A DNA stretch of 31,554 nt, taken from positions 1 through 31,554 of the IMG/VR virus record IMGVR_UViG_3300047157_000054. One strand, written 5' to 3'. The translations under genes were made by a program, and so were the position numbers. A model generated the notes under the pieces. It was not told the origin of the DNA, made no database searches, and worked only from the letters and a program-made list of their open reading frames with translations. Position 1 is the first letter of the stretch. Each line of letters starts with the position of its first letter. Source of the DNA: a virus. Of this stretch, positions 6,948 to 15,115 are shown piece after piece.

Positions 6948-7304
6948 ATGCAGCTTAATAAAAAAGATTTAAAAAGGTTACAATTTCGCTTTGAAAAATT
7001 AAGAAGCATAGATAAAAATGTTTTGCATACTGAAATAGGTAAAGGTGCTTTATTTATGGCTAAAGATATAAAAGATGATGCGCCATTTAAAACTGGTAAT
7101 CTAAAACGAAATATAAAAGCAGTAGTAAATAATAAAAAAGCAGAAATCAGATCTGATGCGCCCTATTCTGGATATGTAGAATTTGGCGGAGGTAAACCTA
7201 GAAGGGGAGGAGTTATACCTTTTTTCTATCCTAATGTAAATAAAGGTATTAGGGAAATGATTGACAGTATAGATAAAAGAATAAAAAAATTACTAAATGA
7301 ATGA
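6948..7304 (+). CDS. HK97 gp10-like neck/tail completion protein
   Basis: 118 aa. DDAPFKTGNLKRNI followed by APYSGYVEFGG is the defining core of the HK97-gp10_like family, which acts at the head-tail joint in siphoviruses. A highly basic C-terminal helix ends the protein. It overlaps the following gene by 8 nt. Confidence 0.88.
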   Translation: MQLNKKDLKRLQFRFEKLRSIDKNVLHTEIGKGALFMAKDIKDDAPFKTGNLKRNIKAVVNNKKAEIRSDAPYSGYVEFGGGKPRRGGVIPFFYPNVNKGIREMIDSIDKRIKKLLNE

Positions 7305-7737
7305 AGCTATACATTTTATAAGACAGAAGATTATAACACTTCTAACTGGTGCAATTACAGTAGACAGCAGTCAAGTGCCTGTATACAATAAAGTGCCGCA
7401 AAACGCTTCAGAGCCATTTATAAAGGTATATTCTGTAGATACTGAGGAGATAGATGAAAATCAAACTTCATTTAATGTTATTTGTACTACTAGGATTGAT
7501 GTAGTTACTTCTTTTGTAGGTGATACTGGAGGAGAGCTACAAGCAAATCAAATAGCTTCAAGCATAGTAAATATAATTAGGACTAGATCTAGTGGCTATT
7601 TTGATCTAAGCGCCAATAATTTTAATGTCTATACTAGCACTATAGATAAGATTAGATACTTAGAAGATGTAGACCAGGATAAAACATTTTATAAAGCGAT
7701 AATAACGCTTGAAAATAGGGTACAAAAAACATCATAA
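7297..7737 (+). CDS. Tail terminator (tail completion) protein
   Basis: 146 aa with the layout of DUF3168/lambda gpU-like tail terminators: N-terminal helix (EAIHFIRQKIITLLTG), VPVYNKVPQNASEPFIKVYS, a central strand pair with TTRIDVVTSF, a helix IASSIVNIIRT, and a terminal strand. It caps the tail tube when the ruler length is reached. Call rests on fold outline plus position between gp10-like and lysis genes. Confidence 0.78.
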   Translation: MNEAIHFIRQKIITLLTGAITVDSSQVPVYNKVPQNASEPFIKVYSVDTEEIDENQTSFNVICTTRIDVVTSFVGDTGGELQANQIASSIVNIIRTRSSGYFDLSANNFNVYTSTIDKIRYLEDVDQDKTFYKAIITLENRVQKTS

Positions 7738-7747
7738 ATAAATTAAA

Positions 7748-8212
7748 ATGAGATATATAAGCAAACATATAAGCTGGGGGGAGGCGATAAGGTCAGCGAC
7801 AGCAAAGAAAAAAGAAATAGAAAATATTCCAGATGAATCGGCTATACAAAATATGAAAAAACTAGCAAAAAATGTATTTGAACCGCTTAGAGAATGGGCA
7901 TCAGAGCCAATAAAAGTAAATAGCTTTTATAGATCGCCAGAGCTTTGTGAAGCTATAGGATCAAATGGATCTACAAGTCAACACACTAAAGGTCAAGCTA
8001 TTGACATTGATGCTATGGGTGATAAAACTAATGCAGAGTTATTTCATTATATAAAGGATAATTTAGATTTTGACCAGCTTATCTGGGAACATGGAGATGA
8101 TGATGAGCCAAATTGGATTCATATTTCTTATGTAGGAGTGAATGGTAATAGAAATAGAGTATTAAAAGCTATAAAAAAAGGTAAAAAAACTACATACGAG
8201 TTATATGCTTAA
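7748..8212 (+). CDS. Endolysin, M15-family L,D-/D,D-carboxypeptidase-like
   Basis: 154 aa. SQHTKGQAIDIDAMG supplies H79 and D86, and WIHISY supplies H125, the three zinc ligands of the peptidase M15 family (VanY / phage endopeptidase). The arginine motif SFYRSPELCEAIG precedes them in the expected place. It should cleave peptide cross-links in the host wall. There is no signal peptide, so it needs the holin, whose gene overlaps its last 8 nt. Confidence 0.9.
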   Translation: MRYISKHISWGEAIRSATAKKKEIENIPDESAIQNMKKLAKNVFEPLREWASEPIKVNSFYRSPELCEAIGSNGSTSQHTKGQAIDIDAMGDKTNAELFHYIKDNLDFDQLIWEHGDDDEPNWIHISYVGVNGNRNRVLKAIKKGKKTTYELYA

Positions 8213-8579
8213 AATGTTATTATCACTTTTAGGAAAAAGCGAATCTGGTCGTTCTAATATAGGAGGATTAGCTTTAGATATTAGAGAAGCTATAAAAGGT
8301 AAGGAATTAGATCCGCAGCGTCTTATAGAGCTGCAGGCAGAGATTAATAAAGTTGAGGCGCAGAATCGTAATATATTTGTAAGTGGCTGGAGACCAATGG
8401 TCGGCTGGATTTGCGCAGCTGCTTTTGGTTTTCATTATATAGTAATGCCATTACTTATAGCTTATACCGATATTGAGCCAGTTGAATTTGACACTAATTC
8501 TCTTTTTACTGTTTTAATGGGTATGCTCGGACTTGGAGGTTTAAGAACTTTTGAGAAACTAAAAGACAAAACTAAATAG
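8205..8579 (+). CDS. Holin of the 3TM/GTA type
   Basis: 124 aa. The segment FVSGWRPMVGWICAAAFGF, then MPLLIAY, then VLMGMLGLGGLRTFEK is the recognisable order of the GTA holin 3TM family. Membrane helices are near residues 63-88 and 99-117, with an N-terminal amphipathic region. A charged helix (RLIELQAEINKVEAQNRN) precedes them. Its start lies inside the end of the endolysin gene; a second ATG nine bases on (8214) could give a shorter form. Confidence 0.82.
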   Translation: MLKMLLSLLGKSESGRSNIGGLALDIREAIKGKELDPQRLIELQAEINKVEAQNRNIFVSGWRPMVGWICAAAFGFHYIVMPLLIAYTDIEPVEFDTNSLFTVLMGMLGLGGLRTFEKLKDKTK

Positions 8580-8713
8580 TGGCTAAAAATATTACATATA
8601 ATTATAGAAAAAAATCAAAGAAAAAAAGACCTGGCATACATAGTAAAAATGCTAGTAGGACAAAAGGAAGCAAGGGGTATAAAAAAAAGTATAAAGGACA
8701 AGGTAAAAATTAA
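8579..8713 (+). CDS. Lysine-rich mini-protein (44 aa, GTG start)
   Basis: GTG at 8579 shares its first base with the holin stop (TAGTG). The product contains about 17 Lys/Arg residues, with KKSKKKRPGIHSKN and GYKKKYKGQGKN, a pattern I recall from very short proteins of marine and Bacteroidetes phages that have no assigned function. The charge suggests nucleic-acid binding or a DNA/capsid-associated role. A 69-codon frame at 8649-8858 covers part of the same DNA but is a shadow. The coupling geometry supports the GTG start. Confidence 0.68.
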   Translation: MAKNITYNYRKKSKKKRPGIHSKNASRTKGSKGYKKKYKGQGKN

Positions 8714-8719
8714 AAAAGT

Positions 8720-9007
8720 ATGGCAGGTACTAAACAGCTTTATAGTGCAAATCACTATCATAGATTGTCATTTGGTGATTTCGGTTTTAGATTATTGGAT
8801 GAAGATGCTACTACGTCTACAGCTGCAGGAGAAAATTTTTGTACCATTCACTGTTTAAAGGATTCAGTTTTAACACTGACTTCTAATATAAGCTCTGGAG
8901 ATAGTTCCATAACAAGTTTAGATTTTAAAGAAGGTCATATAATATATGGAGATTTTACCAATGTTTCTATAAGTGGCGGTATTGTTATTTGTTATTTACA
9001 TAGATAA
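8720..9007 (+). CDS. Small beta-rich structural-type protein (95 aa)
   Basis: No family recognised with confidence. It starts MAGTKQLYSANHYHRLSFGD and is rich in Ser/Thr/Gly and alternating hydrophobics (SVLTLTSNISSGDSSITSL; GIVICYLHR), compatible with a small beta-sandwich such as a head or tail decoration protein. Two cysteines near CTIHC could bind metal. It sits between lysis genes and the fibre gene, so a virion-surface role is plausible. Confidence 0.6.
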   Translation: MAGTKQLYSANHYHRLSFGDFGFRLLDEDATTSTAAGENFCTIHCLKDSVLTLTSNISSGDSSITSLDFKEGHIIYGDFTNVSISGGIVICYLHR

Positions 9008-9008
9008 A

Positions 9009-9152
9009 ATGGCTTTAGGAAACTCAAACAACAATGCAAGCAGGTTAAAAAGCGTAACTAAAATAAGGACTATAATTAAAAAATTCACTGATGAGCTTTG
9101 GGATTTTAAAAACATAAATTGGAATATCTTAAACTCAGAATGGGATGAGTAA
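9009..9152 (+). CDS. Small protein of unknown function (47 aa)
   Basis: ATG at 9009 follows the previous stop by one base. The product starts MALGNSNNNASRLKSVTKI, continues with a basic helix (RTIIKKFTDELWDF) and ends acidic (NSEWDE). No known motif. It ends 8 nt before the promoter box of the fibre gene and is probably the last gene of the 5900-9152 unit. Confidence 0.55.
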   Translation: MALGNSNNNASRLKSVTKIRTIIKKFTDELWDFKNINWNILNSEWDE

Positions 9153-9159
9153 AAATTAG

Positions 9160-9167
9160 TAAATTTG
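9160..9167 (+). promoter_or_regulatory. -7 promoter box TAAATTTG before the tail fibre
   Basis: TAAATTTG, then 13 nt to the ATG at 9181. The 21 nt from the box to the ATG are identical at 20 positions to those before 10873, so the leader is duplicated. Confidence 0.55.
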
Positions 9168-9180
9168 TAAAAAATAAAAT

Positions 9181-10854
9181 ATGGGTACAACGCTCACTGG
9201 TAAAAAGATAAAAGATACTTATAAATCTCTAGTAAAAGTTACTGATAATACCGAAGCTGGATCTAGCGCCAAACAGCTATCAGATGGAGATGGGAATGAC
9301 TTTGGGTTATTTATAGATACAGATGGCGTAGTAGGTATTGGAGCTGGAGCTACATACTCTTTAGATGTATCATCTAAAAGTGATGGAATAGCATTACCTA
9401 CAGGAACTAATGCCAATAGACCTACAGGATCAGCTGGTTTAATAAGATATAATAGTACTTTATCTAAATTAGAATATTTTGATACAGGGTTTAAGCAAAT
9501 AGCTTCTGAAACGTATGTAAATACCCAGGTCACAAACCTAATAGATTCAGCTCCTGGTGCTTTAGACACCTTAAACGAAATAGCTGCAGCGTTAAATGAT
9601 GATGCTAATTTTAGCACTACAATAACCAATTTGATAAACGACAAAGAGGATACTATAACAGGCGCAGCCACTACTATAACTGGTGCAAATTTAACAGCTT
9701 CAAAAGCAGTTATTTCCAACTCTTCTGGAAAGGTAGCAGTTAGTACAACTTCTGACACTGAGCTAGGTTATGTTAGTGGAGTCACTTCAGCTATACAAAC
9801 GCAAATAGACGCAAAAGAAAATACTATAACAGGCGCAGCTACTACAATAACTGGCGCTGATCTTACAGCATCAAAGGCGGTTATATCTAATTCATCTGGT
9901 AAAATTGCTGTTTCAGCTACTACATCAACTGAGTTGGGGTATGTTAGTGGTGTTTCATCTGCTATACAAACCCAGATAGACAGTAAACAGGATACTGTAA
10001 GCGCTGGAACTGGAATTAGTATAACAGGCGTAACTATTAGCGCTGATTTATCTAATTTAGTAGATACAGGCGCATTGCAAAGCGATGCAGTTACTGCGCC
10101 AAAAATAGCGCAATTTGATGATAATCTAAATGCTTCAGTGGCTGGCACTGTTTTAATATCAGATGGAACTGATTTTACAGATGTAGCAATGTCTGGAGAT
10201 ATTACTATTAATTCTAGCGGTGTTACAGCTATAGGATCTGATAAAGTAGATGGTAGTAATATTGCTGATGACTCTATAGATTCAGAGCATTATGCTGCTG
10301 GAAGTATAGATGAGGAGCATTTAAACGCTACTAATTCGCCAACTGATAACTATGTTTTAAGTTATGATAGCGCTTCTAGTGGTTTTACCTGGATTGCTTC
10401 TAGTGGTGGCGGAGCTACTACAATAAATGTAGAAACTTTTAATGGTAATAATTCGACAACTGCTTTTACATTATCAAACACTATAGTAAATGAAAACAAT
10501 TTACAAGTATATATAAATGGAGTTTATCAGTCAAAAAGTAATTATTCTACAAGCGGAACGACTTTGACTTTTAGTACAGCTCCAGCAGCTGGAACTGGAA
10601 ATATTGAGGTCACTCATGCAGTAGCTATAGGAGGGACACCTAGTATAGAAGTAGATACATTTAATGGAGATGGATCAGATACAACTTTTACACTAACAAC
10701 TGAACCAGCTAATAAAAATAATCTTCAAATTTATATTGATGGAGTTTATCAAGCAAAAGCAAACTATTCGACAAGTGGAACAACTTTGACATTTACAACT
10801 GCGCCACAAACAGGAACTAATAACATAGAAGTAACTCACATAAAATTATCTTAA
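9181..10854 (+). CDS. Repeat-built tail fibre / tail-tip protein (557 aa)
   Basis: A fibrous virion protein by composition: Thr/Ser/Gly/Ala-rich with no membrane segment. Residues ~158-210 and ~215-267 are a near-duplicate of TITGAATTITG...LTASKAVIS...ELGYVSGV...AIQTQID, typical of trimeric phage fibres. Residues ~417-479 and ~491-553 are a second duplicated unit (TFNG, NNLQ(V/I)YI(N/D)GVYQ, YSTSGTTLTF, NIEVTH). The N-terminus (MGTTLTGKKIKDTYKSLVK) is a common start in Bacteroidetes phage fibres and is probably the tail attachment part. Receptor or surface glycan binding is inferred. Own promoter box lies 13 nt upstream. Confidence 0.8.
   Translation: MGTTLTGKKIKDTYKSLVKVTDNTEAGSSAKQLSDGDGNDFGLFIDTDGVVGIGAGATYSLDVSSKSDGIALPTGTNANRPTGSAGLIRYNSTLSKLEYFDTGFKQIASETYVNTQVTNLIDSAPGALDTLNEIAAALNDDANFSTTITNLINDKEDTITGAATTITGANLTASKAVISNSSGKVAVSTTSDTELGYVSGVTSAIQTQIDAKENTITGAATTITGADLTASKAVISNSSGKIAVSATTSTELGYVSGVSSAIQTQIDSKQDTVSAGTGISITGVTISADLSNLVDTGALQSDAVTAPKIAQFDDNLNASVAGTVLISDGTDFTDVAMSGDITINSSGVTAIGSDKVDGSNIADDSIDSEHYAAGSIDEEHLNATNSPTDNYVLSYDSASSGFTWIASSGGGATTINVETFNGNNSTTAFTLSNTIVNENNLQVYINGVYQSKSNYSTSGTTLTFSTAPAAGTGNIEVTHAVAIGGTPSIEVDTFNGDGSDTTFTLTTEPANKNNLQIYIDGVYQAKANYSTSGTTLTFTTAPQTGTNNIEVTHIKLS
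9652..9981 (+). repeat. Direct repeat, 2 x ~159 bp, 171-bp period
   Basis: Copies at 9652-9810 and 9823-9981 encode almost the same 53 residues inside the fibre. Many third positions differ, so the protein repeat is maintained while the DNA has diverged. Confidence 0.75.
10429..10839 (+). repeat. Direct repeat, 2 x ~189 bp, in the fibre C-terminus
   Basis: Copies at 10429-10617 and 10651-10839 encode paralogous ~63-residue units, each with a YING/YIDG-VYQ core and the ending NIEVTH. They are probably two stacked beta domains at the fibre end. Confidence 0.7.
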
Positions 10855-10859
10855 ATTTG
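10852..10859 (+). promoter_or_regulatory. -7 promoter box TAAATTTG, duplicate of that at 9160
   Basis: It overlaps the stop codon of the fibre gene and is 13 nt before the ATG at 10873, the same spacing and nearly the same leader as at 9160-9180. Confidence 0.5.
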
Positions 10860-10872
10860 TAAAAAATAAAAA

Positions 10873-11235
10873 ATGGCAATAACAAAAGTAACACATGACG
10901 TATTAGAGGACAGATATACAGCGCTATCAGCTTTAGGTAGTGGAACTTCTTTTGCATTAGATTTTAGCACAGCTACAACTTTTACAGCATCAGCAAGTGG
11001 GGCAGCTACATTAACTTTTTCTAATGCAAAACAAGGACAAGTAATAGATTTAATAATTACAGGAAATTTTGCCTTGACTTTTGCAGAGAGCGGATCTACT
11101 TTTAACAAGGTAGGTTCTACAAACTATGACGGAAGTGGTGATAATTTAATTCAAATAGTATGTACGGACGATTCTAGTGGTTCTAAAAAATATCACTATT
11201 CAATAGCAACTTACGCATCTGACACAACTCCATAA
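10873..11235 (+). CDS. Small fibre-associated beta protein (120 aa)
   Basis: Ser/Thr/Gly-rich. Starts MAITKVTHDVLEDRYTALSA, then a beta pattern (FALDFSTATTFTASASGAAT; DLIITGNFALTFAESGST) resembling short jelly-roll-like fibre tips frequent in marine phages. Probably a minor fibre or spike subunit. It is preceded by a duplicated copy of the main fibre leader, which suggests both are expressed the same way. No precise family named. Confidence 0.65.
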   Translation: MAITKVTHDVLEDRYTALSALGSGTSFALDFSTATTFTASASGAATLTFSNAKQGQVIDLIITGNFALTFAESGSTFNKVGSTNYDGSGDNLIQIVCTDDSSGSKKYHYSIATYASDTTP

Positions 11236-11244
11236 AAAAATAAT

Positions 11245-11841
11245 ATGAAAGCAAGAATAAATAAAGATAACGGACAAATAGTAACTTATGGGCGGCTTCC
11301 TTTAGAATGGAAAGATGAAAACGGATTGCACCTAAATTTTAGAAAAACTGAAGATGCAACTGTATTTGGTTTTTATGATGTAGTAATTCCAGAACACGAC
11401 AAAGTAACTGAAGGACTATCAGAAATTAAGTGGAATAGTAAGAAAAAGATTTTCACTTATTCAGTAGTTAAAAAAGATGTAGAAGGTACTTACGAACACA
11501 AAGAGCCAATAGTTGATGAAGATGGCAAAGCAGTTTTAGATGCAGATGGAGAGCCAACTTATAATGTAACTACAAAACCTATCCACGATAAAGACAAGCT
11601 AAAAGCACAATTTATAGAAAGTATAAATGCTGAAGCAGGTAGGTTGTTAAGTCCAACTGACTGGTATGTAATCAGAAAGGCAGAAAGGGACGTAACTATT
11701 CCAAGTGATATAGTAGGTGATAGATTAGAAATATTAAGTAGAGCAGATGAATTAATAGCAGAGGTAAACGCTTTAACAACTGCCGAAGCATTATTAAAAT
11801 ACACATTTAAATTTTTCCCTGTCGTTATAGAAAAAGAATAA
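11245..11841 (+). CDS. Putative tail fibre assembly chaperone
   Basis: 198 aa. The C-terminal segment AEAGRLLSPTDWYVIRKAER followed by IPSDIVGDRLEILSRADELIAEVN matches the helical end of many phage tail-fibre assembly proteins (the DWYVIR...R motif). The N-terminal half is beta-rich and acidic. Such proteins help trimerise fibres and are normally encoded beside them; here it lies between two fibre genes. It begins 9 nt after the preceding stop. Call is good for the C-terminal motif, weaker for exact function. Confidence 0.65.
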   Translation: MKARINKDNGQIVTYGRLPLEWKDENGLHLNFRKTEDATVFGFYDVVIPEHDKVTEGLSEIKWNSKKKIFTYSVVKKDVEGTYEHKEPIVDEDGKAVLDADGEPTYNVTTKPIHDKDKLKAQFIESINAEAGRLLSPTDWYVIRKAERDVTIPSDIVGDRLEILSRADELIAEVNALTTAEALLKYTFKFFPVVIEKE

Positions 11842-11844
11842 ACT

Positions 11845-14556
11845 ATGGCTATAAATAAAAGATTAATAGCAGGTGCGCCAACAGGTGGCGGTGGTGCTTG
11901 TACTACTGACACATTACAAATATTAGGCGATTCATCTTGTATTGCTTATTATAAAATGGCAGATGCTACGGATGAAAGTGGCTCTTATAACGGAACAGCT
12001 ACTTCAGTTGATTTTAATGTAGAAGGTAAGTACGGATTAGCAGGTAGTTTTAATGGAACAAGTAGTGAAATAAATTTAGGTAATTCTCAACCTTTATCTG
12101 TAACTCAAACAGGCGAAATAAGTATTAGTTTGTGGGTAAAAACAACAGATGATACAGCTTACCTTTATGCTAAAGGAGATGATAGTGCAGCTAAATACGA
12201 ACATAATTTAGAATTACTTGCAAACGGTACATTAAAGTCGGCTATTTTAAATAGCGGAGCAGGAGAAGCAGCTTCAGTTACAAGCACAGCAACAGTTGAT
12301 GATGGTAATTTTCATCACGTTGTAGTTACAATAGATAATGGAAGTTCAATGTCTTTATATATTGACAATGGAACACCTGTTACTACAACAAGTTGGTCAG
12401 GGAGTGTAGCATATCAATCTACTGTGCCTTTTATGTTAGGTGCTTTTGAAGGAATACCTGCTGCAAGTTCAAAACTAAATGGCTCACTAGACCAAATAAG
12501 AATATTTAACAAAGCAGTTTCAGCCACAGAAGTAGGCACTTTATATAACGAAGTACAATGTGCAACTGCTATTACTCCAAGTGAGCATTTTAGTACAATT
12601 ACTTATACAGGTACAGGTGGTTCACAAGCTACAGGTTCTTTATCTAATCAAGTGGGTACAGTAAATTTCCAGCCAGATTTTACTTGGATAAAATCAAGAA
12701 GTAATGGAACAAGCCACGAGTTACACGACTCTGTAAGAGGCGAACCAAGTAGAATTTCTTCAGATGCAACGGCAGCTGCAAGTACAAGTTATAATGGTTT
12801 TGTTGCATTAACTTCAAATGGATTTAGTTTAGATGGTGCAGGTAGTGGTGGAGAAGTCAACACTAGTGGAAGAACATACGTTGCTTGGAATTGGTACGCT
12901 CCTACTTCTTTCAGTTATTCAGCAAGTGGAAGTCAATTAGCAACTACAGGTAGATCTAATGCGGATGCAGGGTTTAGTATTATAAAGTATACAGGAGGGG
13001 GTGGTTCTAAAACAATTCGCCATAATTTATCATTACCACCAGAAATTACTATTATTAAAAAAACAAGTGCAACAGAAGATTGGTATTATCAATCCGAAGT
13101 TCAACTTGGTGGATGGAATAAAAATTTAAGATTAAATACAGATGATAGTGAATCAACAAGCACAACTCTTGTTACAGGTGTAGATGCTTCTACAATTAGT
13201 TTAGGCAGTTCTACTGCTGTAAATGGTACAAGTACCGATTATATTGCCTACTGCTTCCACAACGTAGAGGGTTATTCTCGTATCGGCTCTTATGTGGGAA
13301 CAGGAGCAAGTGGTAATTTTGTAGTGACAGGATTTGAACCTGCTTTTGTGCTTTTAAAAAATACAACTACAACAGGTTTAAGTTGGACTATAATTGATAA
13401 TAAAAGGTCTCCTTCAAACCCAAGAAACCTTGCGCTTTTCTCAAACTACAATATAGCAGATTATACTCAAACAGACGGATTAAATTTCCATACTAATGGT
13501 TTTGAGATATTAAATACTACAAATTGGATGAATAAAAGTGGAGATACATTCATCTTTATGGCATTTGCTCAAGACGCAGATACTTCAGCACCTACTAAAG
13601 CGGATAGTTTTGAAGCTAAAACATATACAGGAGATGGCGGTACTCAAAATATAGCAATGTCTAATGGTATGAAACCTGACTTTGTATGGTTAAAGGAACG
13701 TAGCGGTACTCAATGGCATAGTTTGTATGATAGTATAAGAGGTGTTGGAAATAGAATTGTAAGTAATTCTACTAATGCAGAAAATTTTGATGCTAACCGA
13801 CTTACAGGTTTTAATGATGGTAATTTTTCAATAGGTTCAGATGGAGATACTAATACTCTTAATGATACATACATTTCTTGGAATTGGAAAGCAGCAGACC
13901 ACGATAGAAATTTAGCTACTATAAACCAAGATGGAAGCATTACAAGTTTAGTTAGTGCGAATCCTGCTGCAGGGTTTAGTATTGTGAAGTTTACAATTTC
14001 AAATCCTGCATCGTCACAAACAATAGGACACGGACTTGGAGGAGCGCCTGAATTAATTATTTCAAAATCTACTTCCGATAGTGGAGATTGGTACACTTAC
14101 CATAAAGACGTAGGAACAGGTAAATATTTAACTTTAAATAGTACTTCAACAGAAACAAGTTACGCTAATGGATTTAGTACAGTAAATTCTACTGTTTGGC
14201 AACAATATTTTAGGTCAGATGCAGAATCCCACGTAGCTTATCTTTTCCGCTCTATTACAGGTTATCAAAAGATAGGGAGTTATAGTGGAAATCAATCTTT
14301 AAATACAGCAAATCAAATAAATTTTGGCTTTACTCCGCGTTTTGTTTTAATAAAAAATACTACTAATACAAATTCTCAATGGATGTTATTTGATAGTGTT
14401 AGAACAAACGGTATGGCTTTATATGCTAACCAAGTGTCTACTGAATCAGATTACACTACAGATTTATTATTGAGCAGTCAAGGTTTAGAATTTAAAAGCA
14501 CTAATATAAATGTAAATCAAAGTGGAGCAACTTACATCTATTTAGCAATCGCATAA
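11845..14556 (+). CDS. Large lectin-like tail fibre / receptor-binding protein (903 aa)
   Basis: Residues ~20-240 resemble a LamG/concanavalin-like lectin domain (YYKMADATDESGSYNGT, SISLWVKT, HHVVVTIDNGSS, LDQIRIFNKAVSATEV). The remainder is two related modules, starting near residue 277 (PDFTWIKSRS...HELHDSVRG...YVAWNWYA) and near 611 (PDFVWLKERS...SLYDSIRG...YISWNWKA), each followed by a GxSIxK(Y/F)T unit and an RIGSY/KIGSY unit ending FVLxKNTT. This DUF7483-like arrangement is common in marine phage fibres. It likely sets host range by binding surface polysaccharide. The gene has almost no GATC and no CCWGG, unlike the flanks, suggesting exchange by recombination. Confidence 0.8.
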   Translation: MAINKRLIAGAPTGGGGACTTDTLQILGDSSCIAYYKMADATDESGSYNGTATSVDFNVEGKYGLAGSFNGTSSEINLGNSQPLSVTQTGEISISLWVKTTDDTAYLYAKGDDSAAKYEHNLELLANGTLKSAILNSGAGEAASVTSTATVDDGNFHHVVVTIDNGSSMSLYIDNGTPVTTTSWSGSVAYQSTVPFMLGAFEGIPAASSKLNGSLDQIRIFNKAVSATEVGTLYNEVQCATAITPSEHFSTITYTGTGGSQATGSLSNQVGTVNFQPDFTWIKSRSNGTSHELHDSVRGEPSRISSDATAAASTSYNGFVALTSNGFSLDGAGSGGEVNTSGRTYVAWNWYAPTSFSYSASGSQLATTGRSNADAGFSIIKYTGGGGSKTIRHNLSLPPEITIIKKTSATEDWYYQSEVQLGGWNKNLRLNTDDSESTSTTLVTGVDASTISLGSSTAVNGTSTDYIAYCFHNVEGYSRIGSYVGTGASGNFVVTGFEPAFVLLKNTTTTGLSWTIIDNKRSPSNPRNLALFSNYNIADYTQTDGLNFHTNGFEILNTTNWMNKSGDTFIFMAFAQDADTSAPTKADSFEAKTYTGDGGTQNIAMSNGMKPDFVWLKERSGTQWHSLYDSIRGVGNRIVSNSTNAENFDANRLTGFNDGNFSIGSDGDTNTLNDTYISWNWKAADHDRNLATINQDGSITSLVSANPAAGFSIVKFTISNPASSQTIGHGLGGAPELIISKSTSDSGDWYTYHKDVGTGKYLTLNSTSTETSYANGFSTVNSTVWQQYFRSDAESHVAYLFRSITGYQKIGSYSGNQSLNTANQINFGFTPRFVLIKNTTNTNSQWMLFDSVRTNGMALYANQVSTESDYTTDLLLSSQGLEFKSTNINVNQSGATYIYLAIA

Positions 14557-14699
14557 TGGAAGATATAAAGATTTATGGTTTGAATGCAGTTGCTTTAGCT
14601 TTTTCAGTTAGTTCTATAAATCCTATTCTACAAGCTATCTCTCTTTTATTAGCGATAGCATATACGTTATTATCTATAAGTAAAAAAATAAAGAAATGA
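14556..14699 (+). CDS. Small two-helix membrane protein (47 aa)
   Basis: Begins in the stop of the lectin-fibre gene (TAATG) and ends overlapping the next gene (ATGA). Two hydrophobic segments, LNAVALAFSVSS and LQAISLLLAIAYTLLSI, are separated by INPI, and the tail SKKIKK is basic: the outline of a short holin or membrane anchor. No family assigned. With its two neighbours it forms a coupled membrane cassette. Confidence 0.6.
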   Translation: MEDIKIYGLNAVALAFSVSSINPILQAISLLLAIAYTLLSISKKIKK

Positions 14700-15115
14700 A
14701 TATACTAAGCTCAAAATCTAATGGCGTTGCAAAAGAAATAAGAGGATTTCTAGGATCAGTTTTAATTTTTGGGTTTATATGTTCTATTATAGTTTTACTA
14801 ATACAGTTTCCAGTACTAGAGACAAATAAAGAGGTTGTAATGCTACTTTTAGGATCTGTAGGAGCATCTATTCCTTTAATTATATCAAGTATAACAGGGA
14901 CAAAAAAAGATGATTTAGAAGCTCTTAAATTAACTTTAGACAAAAAAGAATTACAAATTGATTTATTAGTAAAAGCTAAAGACAATTTAGAGGAAATGGT
15001 AATAAATTTGCAAAAAGAAATGTTACAAAATCAAGATATGATGCTGGATCGCATTTTATTAAAAAACGCTATTGATTTTGATGATAAAAATAACCCACCA
15101 AAAGGAAAATTATGA
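14696..15115 (+). CDS. Membrane protein with coiled-coil tail (139 aa)
   Basis: Two membrane helices near residues 16-37 (RGFLGSVLIFGFICSIIVLL) and 47-66 (VVMLLLGSVGASIPLIISSI), then a long charged heptad region (LEALKLTLDKKELQIDLLVK; NLEEMVINLQKEMLQNQDM) and a polar end. This shape fits a holin variant, a spanin-like component or an anchor tying a complex to the membrane. No family recognised. Both ends overlap neighbours by 4 nt (ATGA), so the three genes are translationally coupled. Confidence 0.7.
   Translation: MNILSSKSNGVAKEIRGFLGSVLIFGFICSIIVLLIQFPVLETNKEVVMLLLGSVGASIPLIISSITGTKKDDLEALKLTLDKKELQIDLLVKAKDNLEEMVINLQKEMLQNQDMMLDRILLKNAIDFDDKNNPPKGKL

Noticed and set aside
8649-8858. 69-codon + strand frame as a gene
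   Set aside because: It overlaps the GTG-started lysine-rich gene (8579-8713) and the 95-aa gene (8720-9007) in another frame, has no sensible start context, and its product lacks domain-like features.
9219-10148. Long minus-strand frames (179 and 126 codons) opposite the fibre
   Set aside because: They mirror the Thr/Ser/Ala-rich repeat coding strand, have no start signals, and every supported gene is on the + strand.
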